Below, one piece after another: positions 11,272 to 23,120 of a stretch of DNA of 64,000 bases. The DNA is from Gari tellinella (Eukaryota > Mollusca > Bivalvia > Cardiida > Psammobiidae), in the NCBI GenBank assembly GCA_922989275.2, contig OV277864.1, positions 42,283,550-42,347,549 of the forward strand. The letters are read 5' to 3'. Both the position numbers and the translations under genes were made by a program. Numbering within the stretch: position 1 is the first letter of the stretch; every line of letters begins with the position of its first letter. A model generated the notes under the pieces. It was not told the origin of the DNA and searched no databases. It was given only the letters and a program-made list of their open reading frames with translations.

Positions 11272-11485
11272 AAAGTATAGATGCATTTGGAACAAGTCAT
11301 GAAAGCGGTAAATAGCCGGGTTTTTTCGCTCATAAAAAAGGTTTGTTTTTTTACCACTCTGAATAGGGGATAATTATCCCCTGCTCTAAACAGCGTCTGA
11401 CCAGGCTCTAAATTGTTTGCAACTCAGATTTAAAGAGATAGTCAGCAAAGATTATCAACCATTTGTCATTTTCTATTTTGTATTG

Positions 11486-12832
11486 TACAGTGGTAAATAC
11501 GCTATTCCTACCCACTTTACGCGTTTCTTACGCGTTCGTTAAGCGTTCGTTACCCGTTTCGTTTAACGCGTTTACTACCCGTTTCTTAACGCGTTTAAAA
11601 GAGCCCGGATGAAAGGGGAGTAATCATGGAGAAAGGGAGGTAATCCATGTATGACTTGCGGGCCGCTCTTATCCTACTTAAGAATTTAGTAAATATCGTT
11701 ACTTTGGAGTAAATATAATCTTATAAAATTTTATGAAATCATTTTCTTTAAGAAGAAAGGTTATCCTGTGAGAGTTTTATGAATATACATTTATTTTCCC
11801 ATGCAAAGGATACGGTTTAAAAAGGATTATGTAAATTGTGTATATTACTATTACTATGAACATGCGGAATTCCCAAATGCCACATGTGGCATGCAGGGCT
11901 AGCCGCTAACACTGTTGCGTCACAAGCCGGACAGGGGGGTAATAAAACTGCGGCTTATCAAAGTAAGTATCCTAATGCCCCATTGGGGTTGATTAGAATA
12001 ACAACCAAATAAACCAAACCTTATATGCGAGTATATGTCAGTTATTATACTCTCTCATCAAAGTAAAAGATATCTGTATAGTTTGAATATGGATGAGACT
12101 CCCGTAACTCGGCATTTCATCTAGAGCCAAACTGTAAAAATGAAATCAAGACCGTATGCTTCATTCTTAGCTGTAAAACATAAGAACCGAACTACACGGC
12201 GTCCCATCTACATCTTAATCGATAGTGTTAACTATTATGAAAGTAATTGGGTTTATTCAAAGCTGTCAGTTTGGATCCTGATGCTATGCCGATCTATACA
12301 GCCAGGCGTTTGATCTGGATTCATCCCGTTTGAAAAGAAATCAACATGGAAGGAATTATTCTAATACATATCAAACAGAAATAATCGATGAAACGCCGAG
12401 TCACTCAGCATTATGATCGAGATCCAAACTGTCTATATTTATATAAATCCTATAAGCGAAACCAGTTTAGATCCTGATAAGAGGCGTCTCATTTACAGAA
12501 AATGTTTTCAAAAATCGCATTACAATATGAGTTTTATCGCGGAAATGCTCCAGTGACAAATCGATTCTTGTTTTTGATAAACCCGTTTCATTCGGATTTT
12601 TCTAAAACGGCAATCATCGATAAGATCCGAAATCTCCGCGTGAAACGGAAAACGGACGCCCCAATCGCAGCATCTCGGGTATAACCGTTTATTAACGCGT
12701 TTAAACGCGTTCAAATCGTTAGGCCTTAACCGTTCGTTAAGCGTTCATTAAGCGTTCGTTAACCGTTCACTATGCGTTTCTTACGCATAGATAAACGCGT
12801 AAATGGGTAGGAATAGCGTATTTACCACTGTA
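11486..12832. mobile_element. 1.35-kb non-autonomous DNA transposon
   Basis: Terminal inverted repeats TACAGTGGTAAATACGCTAT... at 11486 and the complement ending ATTTACCACTGTA at 12832; pairing extends through CCTACCCA and a further TTTACGCGTTT with one indel, about 38-46 bp. TA at each tip fits Tc1/mariner-type insertion. Both ends carry subterminal tandem GTTCGTTAAGCG motifs (about 11530-11600 and 12720-12790), a likely transposase-binding array. No transposase frame is present. The termini resemble the CAGTGGAGAA MITEs only in the first six bases, so it is a separate family. Confidence 0.82.
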
Positions 12833-13039
12833 GTGCGTTTTCGTTTCGTTTGCGTTTAAAAATGAAAGAATAACGTCTTCTCCACCGAAAATTGGAAATC
12901 GGTTTCAGGCAATGAAAAGGGGTTAACGGTTAAATTTTAGAGGGGTGCGGTTTTATAACCGCTTTAAAAATGTATAACTATCGTCTCCTCAAAGCGTGGT
13001 AATCATTTATGGTAAAACTGCAGCGACGCTTATGGGGTC

Positions 13040-13263
13040 ATTTCTTTCCCGTTTAAACGTAAACAAAATACTCTTTGCAATGAAATATAGAAAATGAAAT
13101 GTTTTTGACACTTCTGATTACTTATTCTGAGTGGCAAACAATCTGGAACCTGATCAGACACTGGGTTACTCGGCATCTGATCTGGCTCCAAACCGTTTGC
13201 ACCGAAATAGTAGGTTTAGCATAAACGCGTTTATTGGTAAAGAAAAACGTATTTTCCAATGTA
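13040..13263. mobile_element. Mariner-type MITE, diverged
   Basis: TTTCTTTCCCGTTTAAACG at the left, core at 13134-13200, ATTTTCCAATGTA at the right. The outer left tip is lost. Confidence 0.7.
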
Positions 13264-13494
13264 TTTTATTGCAGAAAGCAACTTTTAATTAGTTTTAATC
13301 AACAACCTTTTTATTGATACATGAATAAGCTCATTCGACGGTCCGACAGCTAGCTACGGTAACCTAGACGATTCCTAAAATAGCGCTTGAAAATTTGAAT
13401 ATCTAAGGAACTTCTATCAGCAACCTATGGGAAATGTAGCCATGTACGTGTACAGTTAAAATCACTAAAATATATATCTATCTATACAGTGCTT

Positions 13495-13560
13495 CTGGGG
13501 ATCTTCCTCCACCTGTTATTAGGTGAATGTCCCCACCAAAATAGTTTGGCAATGATCTGA
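13495..13560 (+). repeat. SINE 3'-domain fragment (tentative)
   Basis: CTGGGGATCTTCCTCCACCT matches the 3' part of the SINE at 36436-36708 (CTGGGGTCTTCCTCCACC) with continuing weaker similarity. No head or target duplication is visible. Confidence 0.4.
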
Positions 13561-13854
13561 AGGACATTAAACCTTCAAATACTCACTTTAAGCCAGGACT
13601 CCGTCTACGATGTGTAAATTAAGCCAGTACTCGGTCTACGATATGTAAAGTTAAACTCCCATTTGGATAAACGCATGAAGCATTTGCCTTGATTAGAACT
13701 AACCTAGATTCTCTATTTGGTATAAATCACATTGAGACTGAGACACGGTTAGAAAATATCAACGTGTTACGCTTGGTACCGAAAGTGTTGTGACAACGAT
13801 GTATTTTCGTCCAATTCAGCCTATGTTAATAACCTCATGGTCCACTCCACAGCA

Positions 13855-14030
13855 CTTCTCACAGAGTTCTTTCAGCTTTAAGATCACTTTTCCACTATCC
13901 AACGCAGAATGTAACAACCGTCTACTTTCTCTTTCAAAAAGGTCAATGTCACCCAAGTACACTCAAGAACTACTTCCATTGTACAACGACCTCCGGAAGT
14001 AAAAGTTGACCGAGGTAACACCAAAATAAA
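13855..14030 (-). repeat. Duplicated segment, copy 1
   Basis: Contains blocks (CACTATCCAACGCAGAATG, AGGTCAATGTCACCCAAG, CTCCGGAAGTAAAAGTTGAC) repeated in the same order at 18125-18530. The minus strand reads a coding-like stretch (DIDLFERESRRLLHSALDSG, then KVILKLKELCEKC) without stops for about 45 codons. I do not recognise it. The two copies bracket the Mutator relic and minisatellite. Confidence 0.5.
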
Positions 14031-14712
14031 ACCCCAGGCTTCATACAACCATTAGACTTTCTAATAGCCTTTAGGGTAGTTTCCATTAAAAATACACTAC
14101 TTTGAAGATAGTAGATACATTTCTCAGTGATTTATACTCATATAAACAGGGTAGGGGTATAAGCAAACAACATGGCTAAATTTGTCAATCTTGCCGCACC
14201 CCCAGTCTGTATAAAAACTTGCTGTCATTTACCTATTACTGGGTGGATTTTGATCAAATAAAAAGTAATGGATGCGCCTGGTTCCAGACCTTTACCACTG
14301 GCATATTTTTTGCACTTGTGACTAATCTAGATATATGCAGCGTCAACTTTTACGAGATAATCATCATTCCGATAAATCAAAATCTATATAGATTTTTTTT
14401 TCTGCAAATTTGTCTTATAATTTATATTACAATTCATATATGGATATAAACAATCACTTAAAAATAACTAGACTGGTAATCTAAGACCCCATAAACCATA
14501 CCAGAAGCATCTGGCCATAATAAGCCCAGCAGGAGACCGCCTGGAATGCTTCTTGAATATGTCTGGGGTCTGTCTGTTGGAGGTCTGCAATAACATCTGC
14601 TTAAAATTTCAAGCCTCTCCCAGCCTATATAAGCATGCCAGATCCAAACCACTGTTATTCCTCATCTCTGAAGAAGAAATTTACTTACTTTCACCTAAAC
14701 TAATATCCAGTA

Positions 14713-16600
14713 TGGCGAAGGGAGACCGAAAGAAACGTGTCGCAGGTATCCTCTACAAGAAGAGTCTTCTAAGTACACACCATGCCGTTGAAGACCACCA
14801 CCCACAGCCTGGACAAAGATTTGCTGCAGAAATTCAACCAGAGGCACCGGCCAAGATCATTTCAGAGTCACGCCCTAGAACTCGGAGTCTGCTAAAAAAT
14901 GGAAGAAAACAATGAAAGTCTGGGAAATCGCATTGTTTCTCTCAACAAGATGATATGCCTAATGAATACCGTTTGCCGGGATCATCAACAGTTTCCTGCC
15001 AACTGTGAAACAATTTAGTTACAGCTTCACGGTGAGAAAAAGATTGAACTTTGCTCAGATATCAAGTTTACCTCGAAACATGCTGTTTTGTGTCGCAGAC
15101 ATGTCAAACTTACACGCCGTGTACTGGAAAGACGAAGGGAGCTGCGATCAACATGTTACTTGCATTGGCCTTACAAGACATGTATATCGGGGTGGAAAAG
15201 GCTCACATTTTGGTAGGCTCAATGGACATTCCACCGCCTTCATGAAGTCTGCAGACCCTGGTCACTAAAGCATCAGAGAACACGATACAGCTGAACGAAC
15301 GCGACATGGCCGAGAAAGGCCAATTAGTCATCCAACATAACCAAGCAATGGGTGCTACAGACCCACGACAGTAAGATGTGTCGTTTGACTGCAGATACAA
15401 TGCCAACTGAATGGTCTCTTCATACAAACCTGACCAGGCGGCATCACAGACCTACGGAGTGGCTATTGAAAACCATACCAGCTTCAAGTGCATATTGTCG
15501 GCCTGGCTTTTGAAAAAAACGGTGCTGGTATGGTGCATACCAGCACAAATCAGGGATAAGAGGATATCAAGTGTCCCGGCCACGATGACTGTACGGCAAA
15601 CCTGGATTACATTGAACCTCATTCTGAAAGACGTATGGCATATGACGTAGCCAGTCAGATTCACAGAGAAGACATAATTATACGGACTTTGACCACAGAG
15701 GGCGAAACAAAGTTTACCTTGGGATGCAAGACTTTTATGATCAGCTTGGAGAAGCCTGGAGTGTATCTAGACAGGCAGATCCTTACCATTTGGGCAGCAC
15801 ACAGGTCAGACGGGTGCGGAAAGCAAAGCGGAGTACTGGTATGTTTCCCAGCTGTGCAAACCAACAGACTAGATAACAAGCAATGTCGGCATTTGCAAAA
15901 GATGTAAAGTCAAAGATCTCCAAAGTGTTAGAGAGATTACGAGCTCTCGGAGATGGGGACATTATAAAACATATTAAAAGATTACCTGGTGTGTGTGCTG
16001 CCACTGTCGAGTGCCATTCAGGAAATTGCTCCCTCTGCCCACGTGAATCTCTCCTTTATTCCGGTGTTCGTGGCCAGGGTAACTGGTGGTCAACTTCAGA
16101 GTTCCTCTCGACACATGGAATCGACCATCTGAGAATGACAGAAAACGACAAATGCTTGTTAAAGACAATTCTCGAAGTCAGACTAAGCGAACAGGCAGTC
16201 TACAATGTTTCGTCAAATACCAGCACCCAGAAGTGTGTAGCATTCAACCGGGACGCACTGGCTTCTTTGCCGAAAGAAGTTAATTTTGGAAAAAACTTTT
16301 CCTGGCAGATTAGCTTCCAAGACTATGCAACTGATTTACAGTATACAGACTTCTGTGCAAGCTAAGGTGACAACCATCACTGGTCAGAAACTGTCGTCCA
16401 GGACCAGTCGCTACTTAGATTTCTGTGCAAGACGTACAGAGAGAAGGAAACATCGTCAGAGGTCACTAAGGTTCAAATCTAAACGGCGACATAACACGGC
16501 CCGCCTAGAACATGCAAACCACAGTGCAAGATCTGGGAGTAAAAACAATCTGGATCTAAAGAATAATGCAAAGGTCAGCTTGACTAAAGGATACTGAAAT
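14713..16600 (+). pseudogene. Decayed Mutator-like transposase-domain gene
   Basis: Fragments in several frames line up in the order expected of the metazoan 'Mutator-like transposase' domain family. A basic N-terminus (MAKGDRKKR) is at 14713. Then come an NRIVSLNKM motif (about 14920), a CxxC block and GAAINMLLALALQDMYIGVE (about 15150), a DCRYNAN motif (about 15395), CPGHDDCTANL then TLTTEGETKF (about 15575-15715), a C-H-C cluster in LPGVCAATVECHSGNCSLCP (about 15990-16040), and SSNTSTQKCVAFNRDALASL (about 16215-16265). A Lys/Arg-rich C-terminus follows to 16597. At least three frameshifts and two stops break it, so it cannot be expressed as one protein. The usual TTDGD acid motif reads TTEGE here. 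The family assignment is from remembered motifs, not a search. Confidence 0.72.
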
Positions 16601-16864
16601 ACGGACATCATAGGCAAAGAAACAAGCAAAGCAAGGGGAAAAAAACCCTGTCAACATCATGCTAAAAACATGCAATTACAATCAAAGACCCCCCCCCCAA
16701 AAAAAAAAAAACCCACACAAGAATATCGTTCCCAACGATGGATGCTCCCCACAAAGAAAAAGCCCAAGGTAAAGCATGTTTAGTAGGTGAACACAGTAAC
16801 AAGTTTCATCAACTTACAATGTAACATTCAGGAGATATGCTTCGGACAAAAATGAATTAATTAT

Positions 16865-17660
16865 GAAAAAGGGTGGCAATTTAATATTTGGAGATGACAG
16901 GGTTATAATTCTTGTGTACTACACTTCTTTTTGTCATCCGCTATTTCAAGTTACAGTGCGGCAGAAAATTTGATTTTTTAAAAACTTTATGTAGAAAAAG
17001 GGAGATAATTCAATATTAGGAGATGGCAGAGTTATGGTTCTTGAGTACAGCACTTTTTCTGTCATCTCGTATCACTGTATCAAGTTTCATTAACTTACAA
17101 TGCAATGCTCAGGAGATATGCTCCAGAACAAATTTGATTTTTTGAAATAGGAAAGGGAAGATAATTAAATATTGGGAGATAATAGAGTCATGGTTCTTGT
17201 GTACTGCACCTCCTTATGTCATTACCTATCACTGTATTAAGTTCCATTAACTTACGGTCTAGCAGTCAAGAGATATACTCCGGACAAAAAAAATTGTATT
17301 TTTAGAAAAAGGGAGATAATTCAATATTGGGAGATGACAGAATTACCGTTCTTGTGTACTGCACTTCCTTTAGTCATCCTCTATCATTGTTACAAGTTTC
17401 ATCAACATTCAGTGTAACGGTCCAGAGATATGCTCCGGACAAAATTGATTTTTTTATGAGAAAAGGGAAGATCATTCAAAATTGGGAGATGAGAGAGTTA
17501 CGGTTCTTGTGTACTGCACCTCCTCCTGTCATTCTCTATCACTGTATCAAGTTTCATCAACCTACGGTGTACCGTTCAAGAGATATGCTCCGGACAAAAA
17601 AGCGTGACGGACGGACAAAGCGGCGACTATATGCTCCCCCCTAAAGGGGAGCATAAAAAA
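16865..17660 (+). repeat. ~155-bp minisatellite with terminal hairpin
   Basis: Five imperfect units, recognisable by GGGAGATGACAG at about 16890, 17020, 17175, 17330 and 17485 (spacing 130-156 bp), each followed by GTTCTTGTGTACTGCAC and AGATATGCTCCGGACAAAA. After the last unit come GCGTGACGGACGGACAAAGC and a hairpin TATGCTCCCC...GGGGAGCATA (about 17628-17655). This layout is that of minisatellite-bearing bivalve elements (Pearl/Helitron-like); the class is inferred. Confidence 0.75.
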
Positions 17661-18124
17661 CCACATTCATGCTGAGATGAGACTCACAATGTTCTCTGCA
17701 TTCACACACAGCTTGCTGTTGCAGAGATGAGATGCCTGTTGCTTTGCTGAAACATCAACATTTTGGAATTTAGCCAGAAGTGCGACACGGTGAGCTGTAT
17801 GAGTCTTAGCTCTGCCGACGAGAGGTCCCTTGGGTCTTTTCTTTATATCTAAACTGACCATAGCCCTGTTTGCTTATACAGCCTGTCCAAAACATGCATT
17901 TGCCATTTGAATGCAGTACACTGTCTGATTACAGTTTCTGTTTACACTCTCGGTAAAAAATGTCCATATTAAGGCAATAAAATGTCAAAAATACAGCAAA
18001 ATGTTGAGAAAAAAACAGTGTTAAAATATCCGAAAAAAGCTAAAAGTCTAGGGGTTTTTTTGTTGTGTTTTTAGCTTTAAAAAATTGCATGAAAGCACGT
18101 ATCTGTCTAGTCATATGCTTGCAA

Positions 18125-18530
18125 TAACATCTGTTATCTCACAGAGTTCGTTCGGCTTTAAGATTATATTCCTTTCATCTGCATGCTTAGAACAGTCTTT
18201 TAAGCACCATAAACATATACCAACTTCAGTGAACTTTTCCACTATCCAACGCAGAATGTAACAACCGTCTACTTTCTCGTTCAAAAAGGTCAATGTCACC
18301 CAAGTACATCCACATCTTCAAGCCACAACTATTGAAAACAGTCCTGCACAAAAAGGGGAAAAGCCTTTCAAATCGCAGAACACACACAGGAGTTATTCAA
18401 AATCAAGCAATAGAACATGTAAAAAGGTGTTTTAGGCTACTCACAACCCTTCATTTGTATAAATGGTAATTTTAAGAACTACTACCATTGTATAACGATC
18501 TCCGGAAGTAAAAGTTGACCGAGGTCGCAC
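18125..18530 (-). repeat. Duplicated segment, copy 2
   Basis: Second copy of 13855-14030, interrupted by about 70 bp of unrelated sequence (about 18165-18235) and by about 160 bp before the CTCCGGAAGTAAAAGTTGAC block. The LFERESRRLLHSALDSG coding-like stretch is conserved on the minus strand. Confidence 0.5.
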
Positions 18531-18539
18531 CAAAATTAG

Positions 18540-18752
18540 TGAGTCGTAAGTCAAAACTTTAAAATACATTTAATTTCTGATTTCTCTATCTAATCATGTC
18601 TTTCGACATCTCTTTGGAATCGTCTTTTCAAGACGATTCCAAAAAGATGTCACAAGACAGGATTAGATGGAGAAACAAATAATAATTGAGACTTTGGTAA
18701 TCGGACTTACGACAACATTTGTCGTACGAAGTTTTATGAAACTGGGCCCAGG
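18540..18752. mobile_element. MITE related to the GGGCCC family (tentative)
   Basis: Imperfect inverted arms converge on TTTGGAATCGTCTTTTCAAGACGATTCCAAA (centre near 18635) and the right side ends TTTATGAAACTGGGCCC, like the 1018-1250 element's tip. The left tip is not preserved. Confidence 0.55.
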
Positions 18753-20440
18753 GCTGTCAACAGGCTGAAAACTTCCCACAAGAAGTCAACCCACAAGTTA
18801 AAGGGATTCTATGATTGGTGGTGGGAGACCACCAGAGAGTTATGCGTTCCGCAGTGGACTATTTCAGCACCAGCACCGGGTGGTCACAGGGTTATGCTCC
18901 AAAATGTTTAGGCATAAACATTGCGTTAATTTTGCTGGAACATTTTTCTTATTAGTGTGAAATGAATTGATTTTCAAAAAACAAATTGTGACTGTTTATC
19001 ATGTTTCAGATTGAGAACAAGGGCTCTGTGGAATGGAGATGCACCAGCCTAAGTCGCAATGCATAATGTCGTGCCATCATCAAACAGATCGGCGATAGGT
19101 AATCATGTACACCCGTCAACACCAAGTAACCAGCTCAAGAAGAAGGTTTATGCCTAAGTATTACTATTAACACGGTCTTGTTTGCAAATGATGTACATCG
19201 TATCTTTTCCAGTAAAGGACAGGTAATTGCTTAAAACACGTTGAAAGTACAAAAAACTGCTCATTTAAAAGCATTTTGAATGCCTTTAAACCTGCTTTAA
19301 CGAGCTCAACTGGTTGTATAAGACAAGTGTACTCTTCACAGGTCAAAGGGCAAAATAAGAAAACATCTGTGTTTCCGGTCACCCCACCGACCCATCTTTT
19401 TCCCTCCGACCCTAAACTTTTTTTTTATTTTTCGAAAAATGTATCAGCGAATGTCAGTAATTTTTGCGGCGCTTGTGACAGCCATTTTTTGCGGAGCGTG
19501 TATCAGAAGCTTTTCTCTACATATTTGTTCATAGACATGATAGAGCTACTTTACAGACGTTTGAGCGTTTAAAAATTGATTGTTAAATAAGATTTAGCAA
19601 TTATCTAAGTGACATTTGCTCTAAATATGTCATAAAGTACCGTCCCTAATTTTTTTGGGCTTGTAATAGGAAACACAGGTACTTTTTTATTTGGCCTAAA
19701 GGTATACTAAGCTTATATTGCAATACCAAAAATATCAAATTCAATATATTTAAGTGAGCGATATAAGGTCATTGTGGTCCTTGTTTAACAGTACATTAGG
19801 GTTTTTGTCGTCAGTTATGGTTCTTATTATTTTCATTTCTCTTCTTTGTAAATTCAGGTTCGGAAGACGTCCAAGGAAAACCTGTCCTGGTCGGCAAGAA
19901 GCATTGCGGTGGACGCGGTCTTGGGGAATGCCCGGCCGGAAGACATTGCCACATCAAAGAAGGGACTGCTAAAATGAGTCCAGGGCCAAGCATCGTCCGA
20001 CAGAGCCGAAGTCCATGGACTTAGAGGTTCGTTTATATGCTATGTAAAATTTCTTTTAAAGATATGTTTACTTTGTGGTTCTGTAGAGGTTTAGATTAAT
20101 AAAATTTAAGGTTAATAATAGGTTCTTTCTCAAGTCTGGTAATATTATACAGCACAAAACATATATTCGATCGATTGGACTAGATCTTACAATTAGACTG
20201 AATCGTATTTGGTGCATTTGTCTCTTCAGGGGAGACAAATGCAAACAGTTATACTTCGCCACATACTTACTTCTTATTTATTTTTTTATTTATTTTTGCC
20301 GTCAATGTTTTGTCACTTTATATATTTATACACATTAGCACTGTTTGTAAACTGTACGTGTATGTTCTCCTTGTTTATATAAAACGATTTTGTCTTCAGG
20401 CAGACCAAGACTTTCTTCAAATGGATGGCTTCCAGATTGC
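18753..20440. other. No gene seen
   Basis: Several short frames without conserved motifs. Nothing supports a gene, repeat or RNA here. Confidence 0.5.
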
Positions 20441-20454
20441 AGACATCAGGATAG

Positions 20455-20722
20455 ATGGATGTGTTAGGTTTTACGGCACTGCGACACAAAATAGGTCATA
20501 TAGCGCCGATGGTTTGATGAGGGATGATTAGATCAGATGATGATGATTTCAGGTAGATGATTTTGGTTAATCTCATTCGTTGCCAGCAGCGCATGGGATC
20601 AAAACCACCGACCTGCCTTCCTTTTAGTTCTTGACAGAGGGGATAATTTCGGTCTAATAAACAGAAAAGATCCCCTATGACAATTAAGCTCCAGAACTAC
20701 GGCAAAGTAGGAAGGTCTCTGG
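20455..20722 (-). mobile_element. SINE-like non-autonomous retroelement, copy A
   Basis: 268-bp element flanked by a perfect 14-bp target duplication AGACATCAGGATAG (20441-20454, 20723-20736). On the minus strand it starts CCAGAGACCTTCCTACTTTG, has a hairpin stretch, GGTTTTGATCCCATGCG, an ATC-rich stretch, and ends GGCGCTATATGACC...GTGCCGTAAAACC. The 5' ~110 bp resembles the start of the LINE at 53.84 kb and the last ~45 bp resembles that LINE's 3' end. Related copies: 28000-28262, 30316-30505, 38337-38613 and a tail at 21585-21690. Confidence 0.85.
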
Positions 20723-21182
20723 AGACATCAGGATAGAGGGACATAGACACTTCGTGTTCTCATCGGAGTACCAGATGACCCTTCTTCGCTAAACTCGCCG
20801 TTGATACATAGATGGGACGTTTAAGGTTAATGAATACGCCTCAAACAACGCATACTTTTAAACAAAAAAATCAATTTTCTTTTGAATCAGACCAGTAACT
20901 GACTATGTATTGTTATTTTCTGCCAAACCTTAAACGACAGTACCACCTATTATGTAAAGTGATGTGTCTTGTGGTACGTTTGATCTGCGAGCTTGCACGG
21001 CAAACAAAAAAAGCATAAGGGTGATATGAAAGGGGCTTATCGAGAATATCATAGGAATCCTTTATGAGCAAGATGATCTGTATCTGAACTCTAAAACACT
21101 GATCAAATAAGACTCTTTATACACACACACTAGTTTAAAAGAATAGTGTAATGTTTGTATTAAATATATTTTTAAACAAAGG

Positions 21183-21213
21183 CAGACTCTCTCTCTCTCT
21201 CTCTTTTACCTTC

Positions 21214-21244
<31 letters not shown>

Positions 21245-21245
21245 T
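21183..21245. repeat. Compound microsatellite (CT)n(AT)n(GA)n
   Basis: CT repeat, short spacer, AT repeat and GA repeat; the CT and GA blocks are complementary, so the whole tract can fold into a hairpin. Confidence 0.85.
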
Positions 21246-21584
21246 AGAGAAAAAGGTGTGACATCTACTAACGTCCTTCCAAAGCACCGGATCAAAATTA
21301 ATTGATACAAAGAATAGGTTTAAAGATGTGTATATAGTAGAGAAAGAAACTTATTCATACAGTGCGAAATAAATATTTGCTAAATCCTGCAAATGTTTCC
21401 CGAGCGCTTTCGACAGTTACGTCTTCATCAGGGGATATGCAATAATGCAGTGACCTTGTTTTGGTTTTAAAACAAGTCAGCCGCTTTCATAAAATGTCGT
21501 TGTACACAATGACTCTGTGATTGCTGAACGCTTGAAAACAAGTTTACTCCTTTAAAAAATACTTTCAGGTATTGAATGATGGAT

Positions 21585-21690
21585 GGATGAGTTGGGGTTT
21601 ACGGTTTACGTCATCGTCTCGTCTCATTGTCCCTCATCTATCATCGGCGTTATATGACCTATTTTGTGTCAAAGTGCCGTAAACCCCATA
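21585..21690. repeat. SINE-like tails, head to head
   Basis: A minus-strand tail fragment (GATGGATGAGTTGGGGTTTACG) abuts a plus-strand tail (GGCGTTATATGACCTATTTTG, TGCCGTAAACCCCA) of the same non-autonomous family as 20455-20722. Confidence 0.6.
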
Positions 21691-21704
21691 CTTTACTATA
21701 CTAT

Positions 21705-23120
21705 TATAGATACAAGGTAAACAGCGCAATTCGACACCTAGTCTTTACTATCGACTTAAACTGATGCTAAAATATACTAGATCGCCGATATTCTCTTGTG
21801 GTACCCTCGGGAAATGATTAATTTATCAATATCTACTTTTTATTTCATCAAATTCCGTCAAATAACGCCACAGTACGTGAATCAGTGTTGTGCCTAGGTC
21901 CAAAATTTTGGGGGACACGGTGGCGCGCTGTCAAAATTTTTGGGGGACATTTGAAATTTTTGGGGGTCACACTAAAATAGCCTTTAAAAATATGATAGGC
22001 TTTCCTTTAAAATAGAATTAGTGTTTACGATATTGAACATGTTTACTGCGTCTAGTAGATTTTCGGTAATCCGGTAAGGCTTTTACACGACCGGAAAACT
22101 GATGTTCGTCTATTTTTAAATAACTTGTAATGATTGTTTTGGTACATACAAAGTTGGAAGAGTTTGATCAGCACGTTGTTTAGATGGGGGTTTTATTCAT
22201 CAGGTGTCACGCTTCGCGTTTCGTCTGCTCTTTCCTCTCCAATCCGATGAGAAGTGAAGTCAAGTCATGCGTAAATTTGACTGGTTATCGGGTTTTACCA
22301 TAGCAATTTAACTGCATTGGCATAAAAACCGCGCACAGTCTACCTTTTATTAATAAAGGATAGTAAATCGGCGGAAAGGATAGTTGTAATTTTAAGACTA
22401 GTTATCGGGTTTTACGTAGCCATTTAACTGCATTGGTATACACACGCGCGCACAGTCTACCTTTATTAATGAAGGATAGTAAATCGGCGGAAAGGATAGT
22501 AAATAGAGCAAAGGTACGGAAGACGAAAATTGCGCCCGTACGCCCGCACCGTTACGAATTTTAAGGGTCCAAGTAAAAAATATTGCGGGAATCCCGCAAT
22601 GCCGCGCTCTAGGTGCAACACTGCGTGAATTATAACGAAAATATGCATCAACAAGTTTTATGTCGTTCTCACGGTACAGATTTTATTGCCCAAAATAAGG
22701 GGTAATCTAGTCTGTTTGCACATTTAACGGCCTTTACGGCTGGAACTTTCACATAATTTCATTAGAGCAAACGCGTTTGTGTCGGAACATGACCCTCTTC
22801 ACTATCAGCTATATGAAATATACATGTAATTTGGCACGAAATTGACAAGTGAAAGACTCATTTCATTGTGAATGCCATTTTGAATACCGGAATGAATCGA
22901 ATGAACGGAGCGATCTCATTGGTCAAAATTAAACAGGTAAAGTTTCTTTAAATTTTGCATTCTATGTAAATTATATAAAACTGATAATATTTCATTTATA
23001 GATGATTTATAATATTTGGTGAAAGTTCCAGTGGCATAGGCCGTTTATTGTGGACAAATAACAGATCACCCCTACATGTACATTCGTTGCCAAGTACCGT
23101 GAAAACGACATAAAACTTAA
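21705..23120. repeat. Dispersed repeat with inverted arms, interrupted
   Basis: ATAGATACAAGGTA... to AATAACGCCACAGTA and, after a 741-bp insertion, GTGAATTATAACG... to CAGCTATATGAAA match 31860-32230 almost throughout. In addition 22655-22760 is an inverted copy of 23020-23112 (TTTTATGTCGTT, GGCCTTTACGGCTGGAACTTTCAC and complements), so the unit is palindromic. No gene inside. Confidence 0.65.
21883..22623. mobile_element. 741-bp DNA transposon, CAGTGTTG termini
   Basis: Begins CAGTGTTGTGCCTAGG and ends CTAGGTGCAACACTG (inverted). Flanked by a 7-bp duplication CGTGAAT (21876-21882, 22624-22630). The uninterrupted paralogous site, with a single CATGAAT, is at about 32032-32040, which confirms insertion. 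It carries a tandem ~118-bp duplication (about 22270-22500, AGTAAATCGGCGGAAAGGATAGT). CAGTG-type termini and a 7-8-bp duplication are compatible with hAT; there is no transposase. Confidence 0.88.

Noticed and set aside
17327..17644. 105-codon plus-strand frame
   Set aside because: It spans two minisatellite units and the terminal hairpin.
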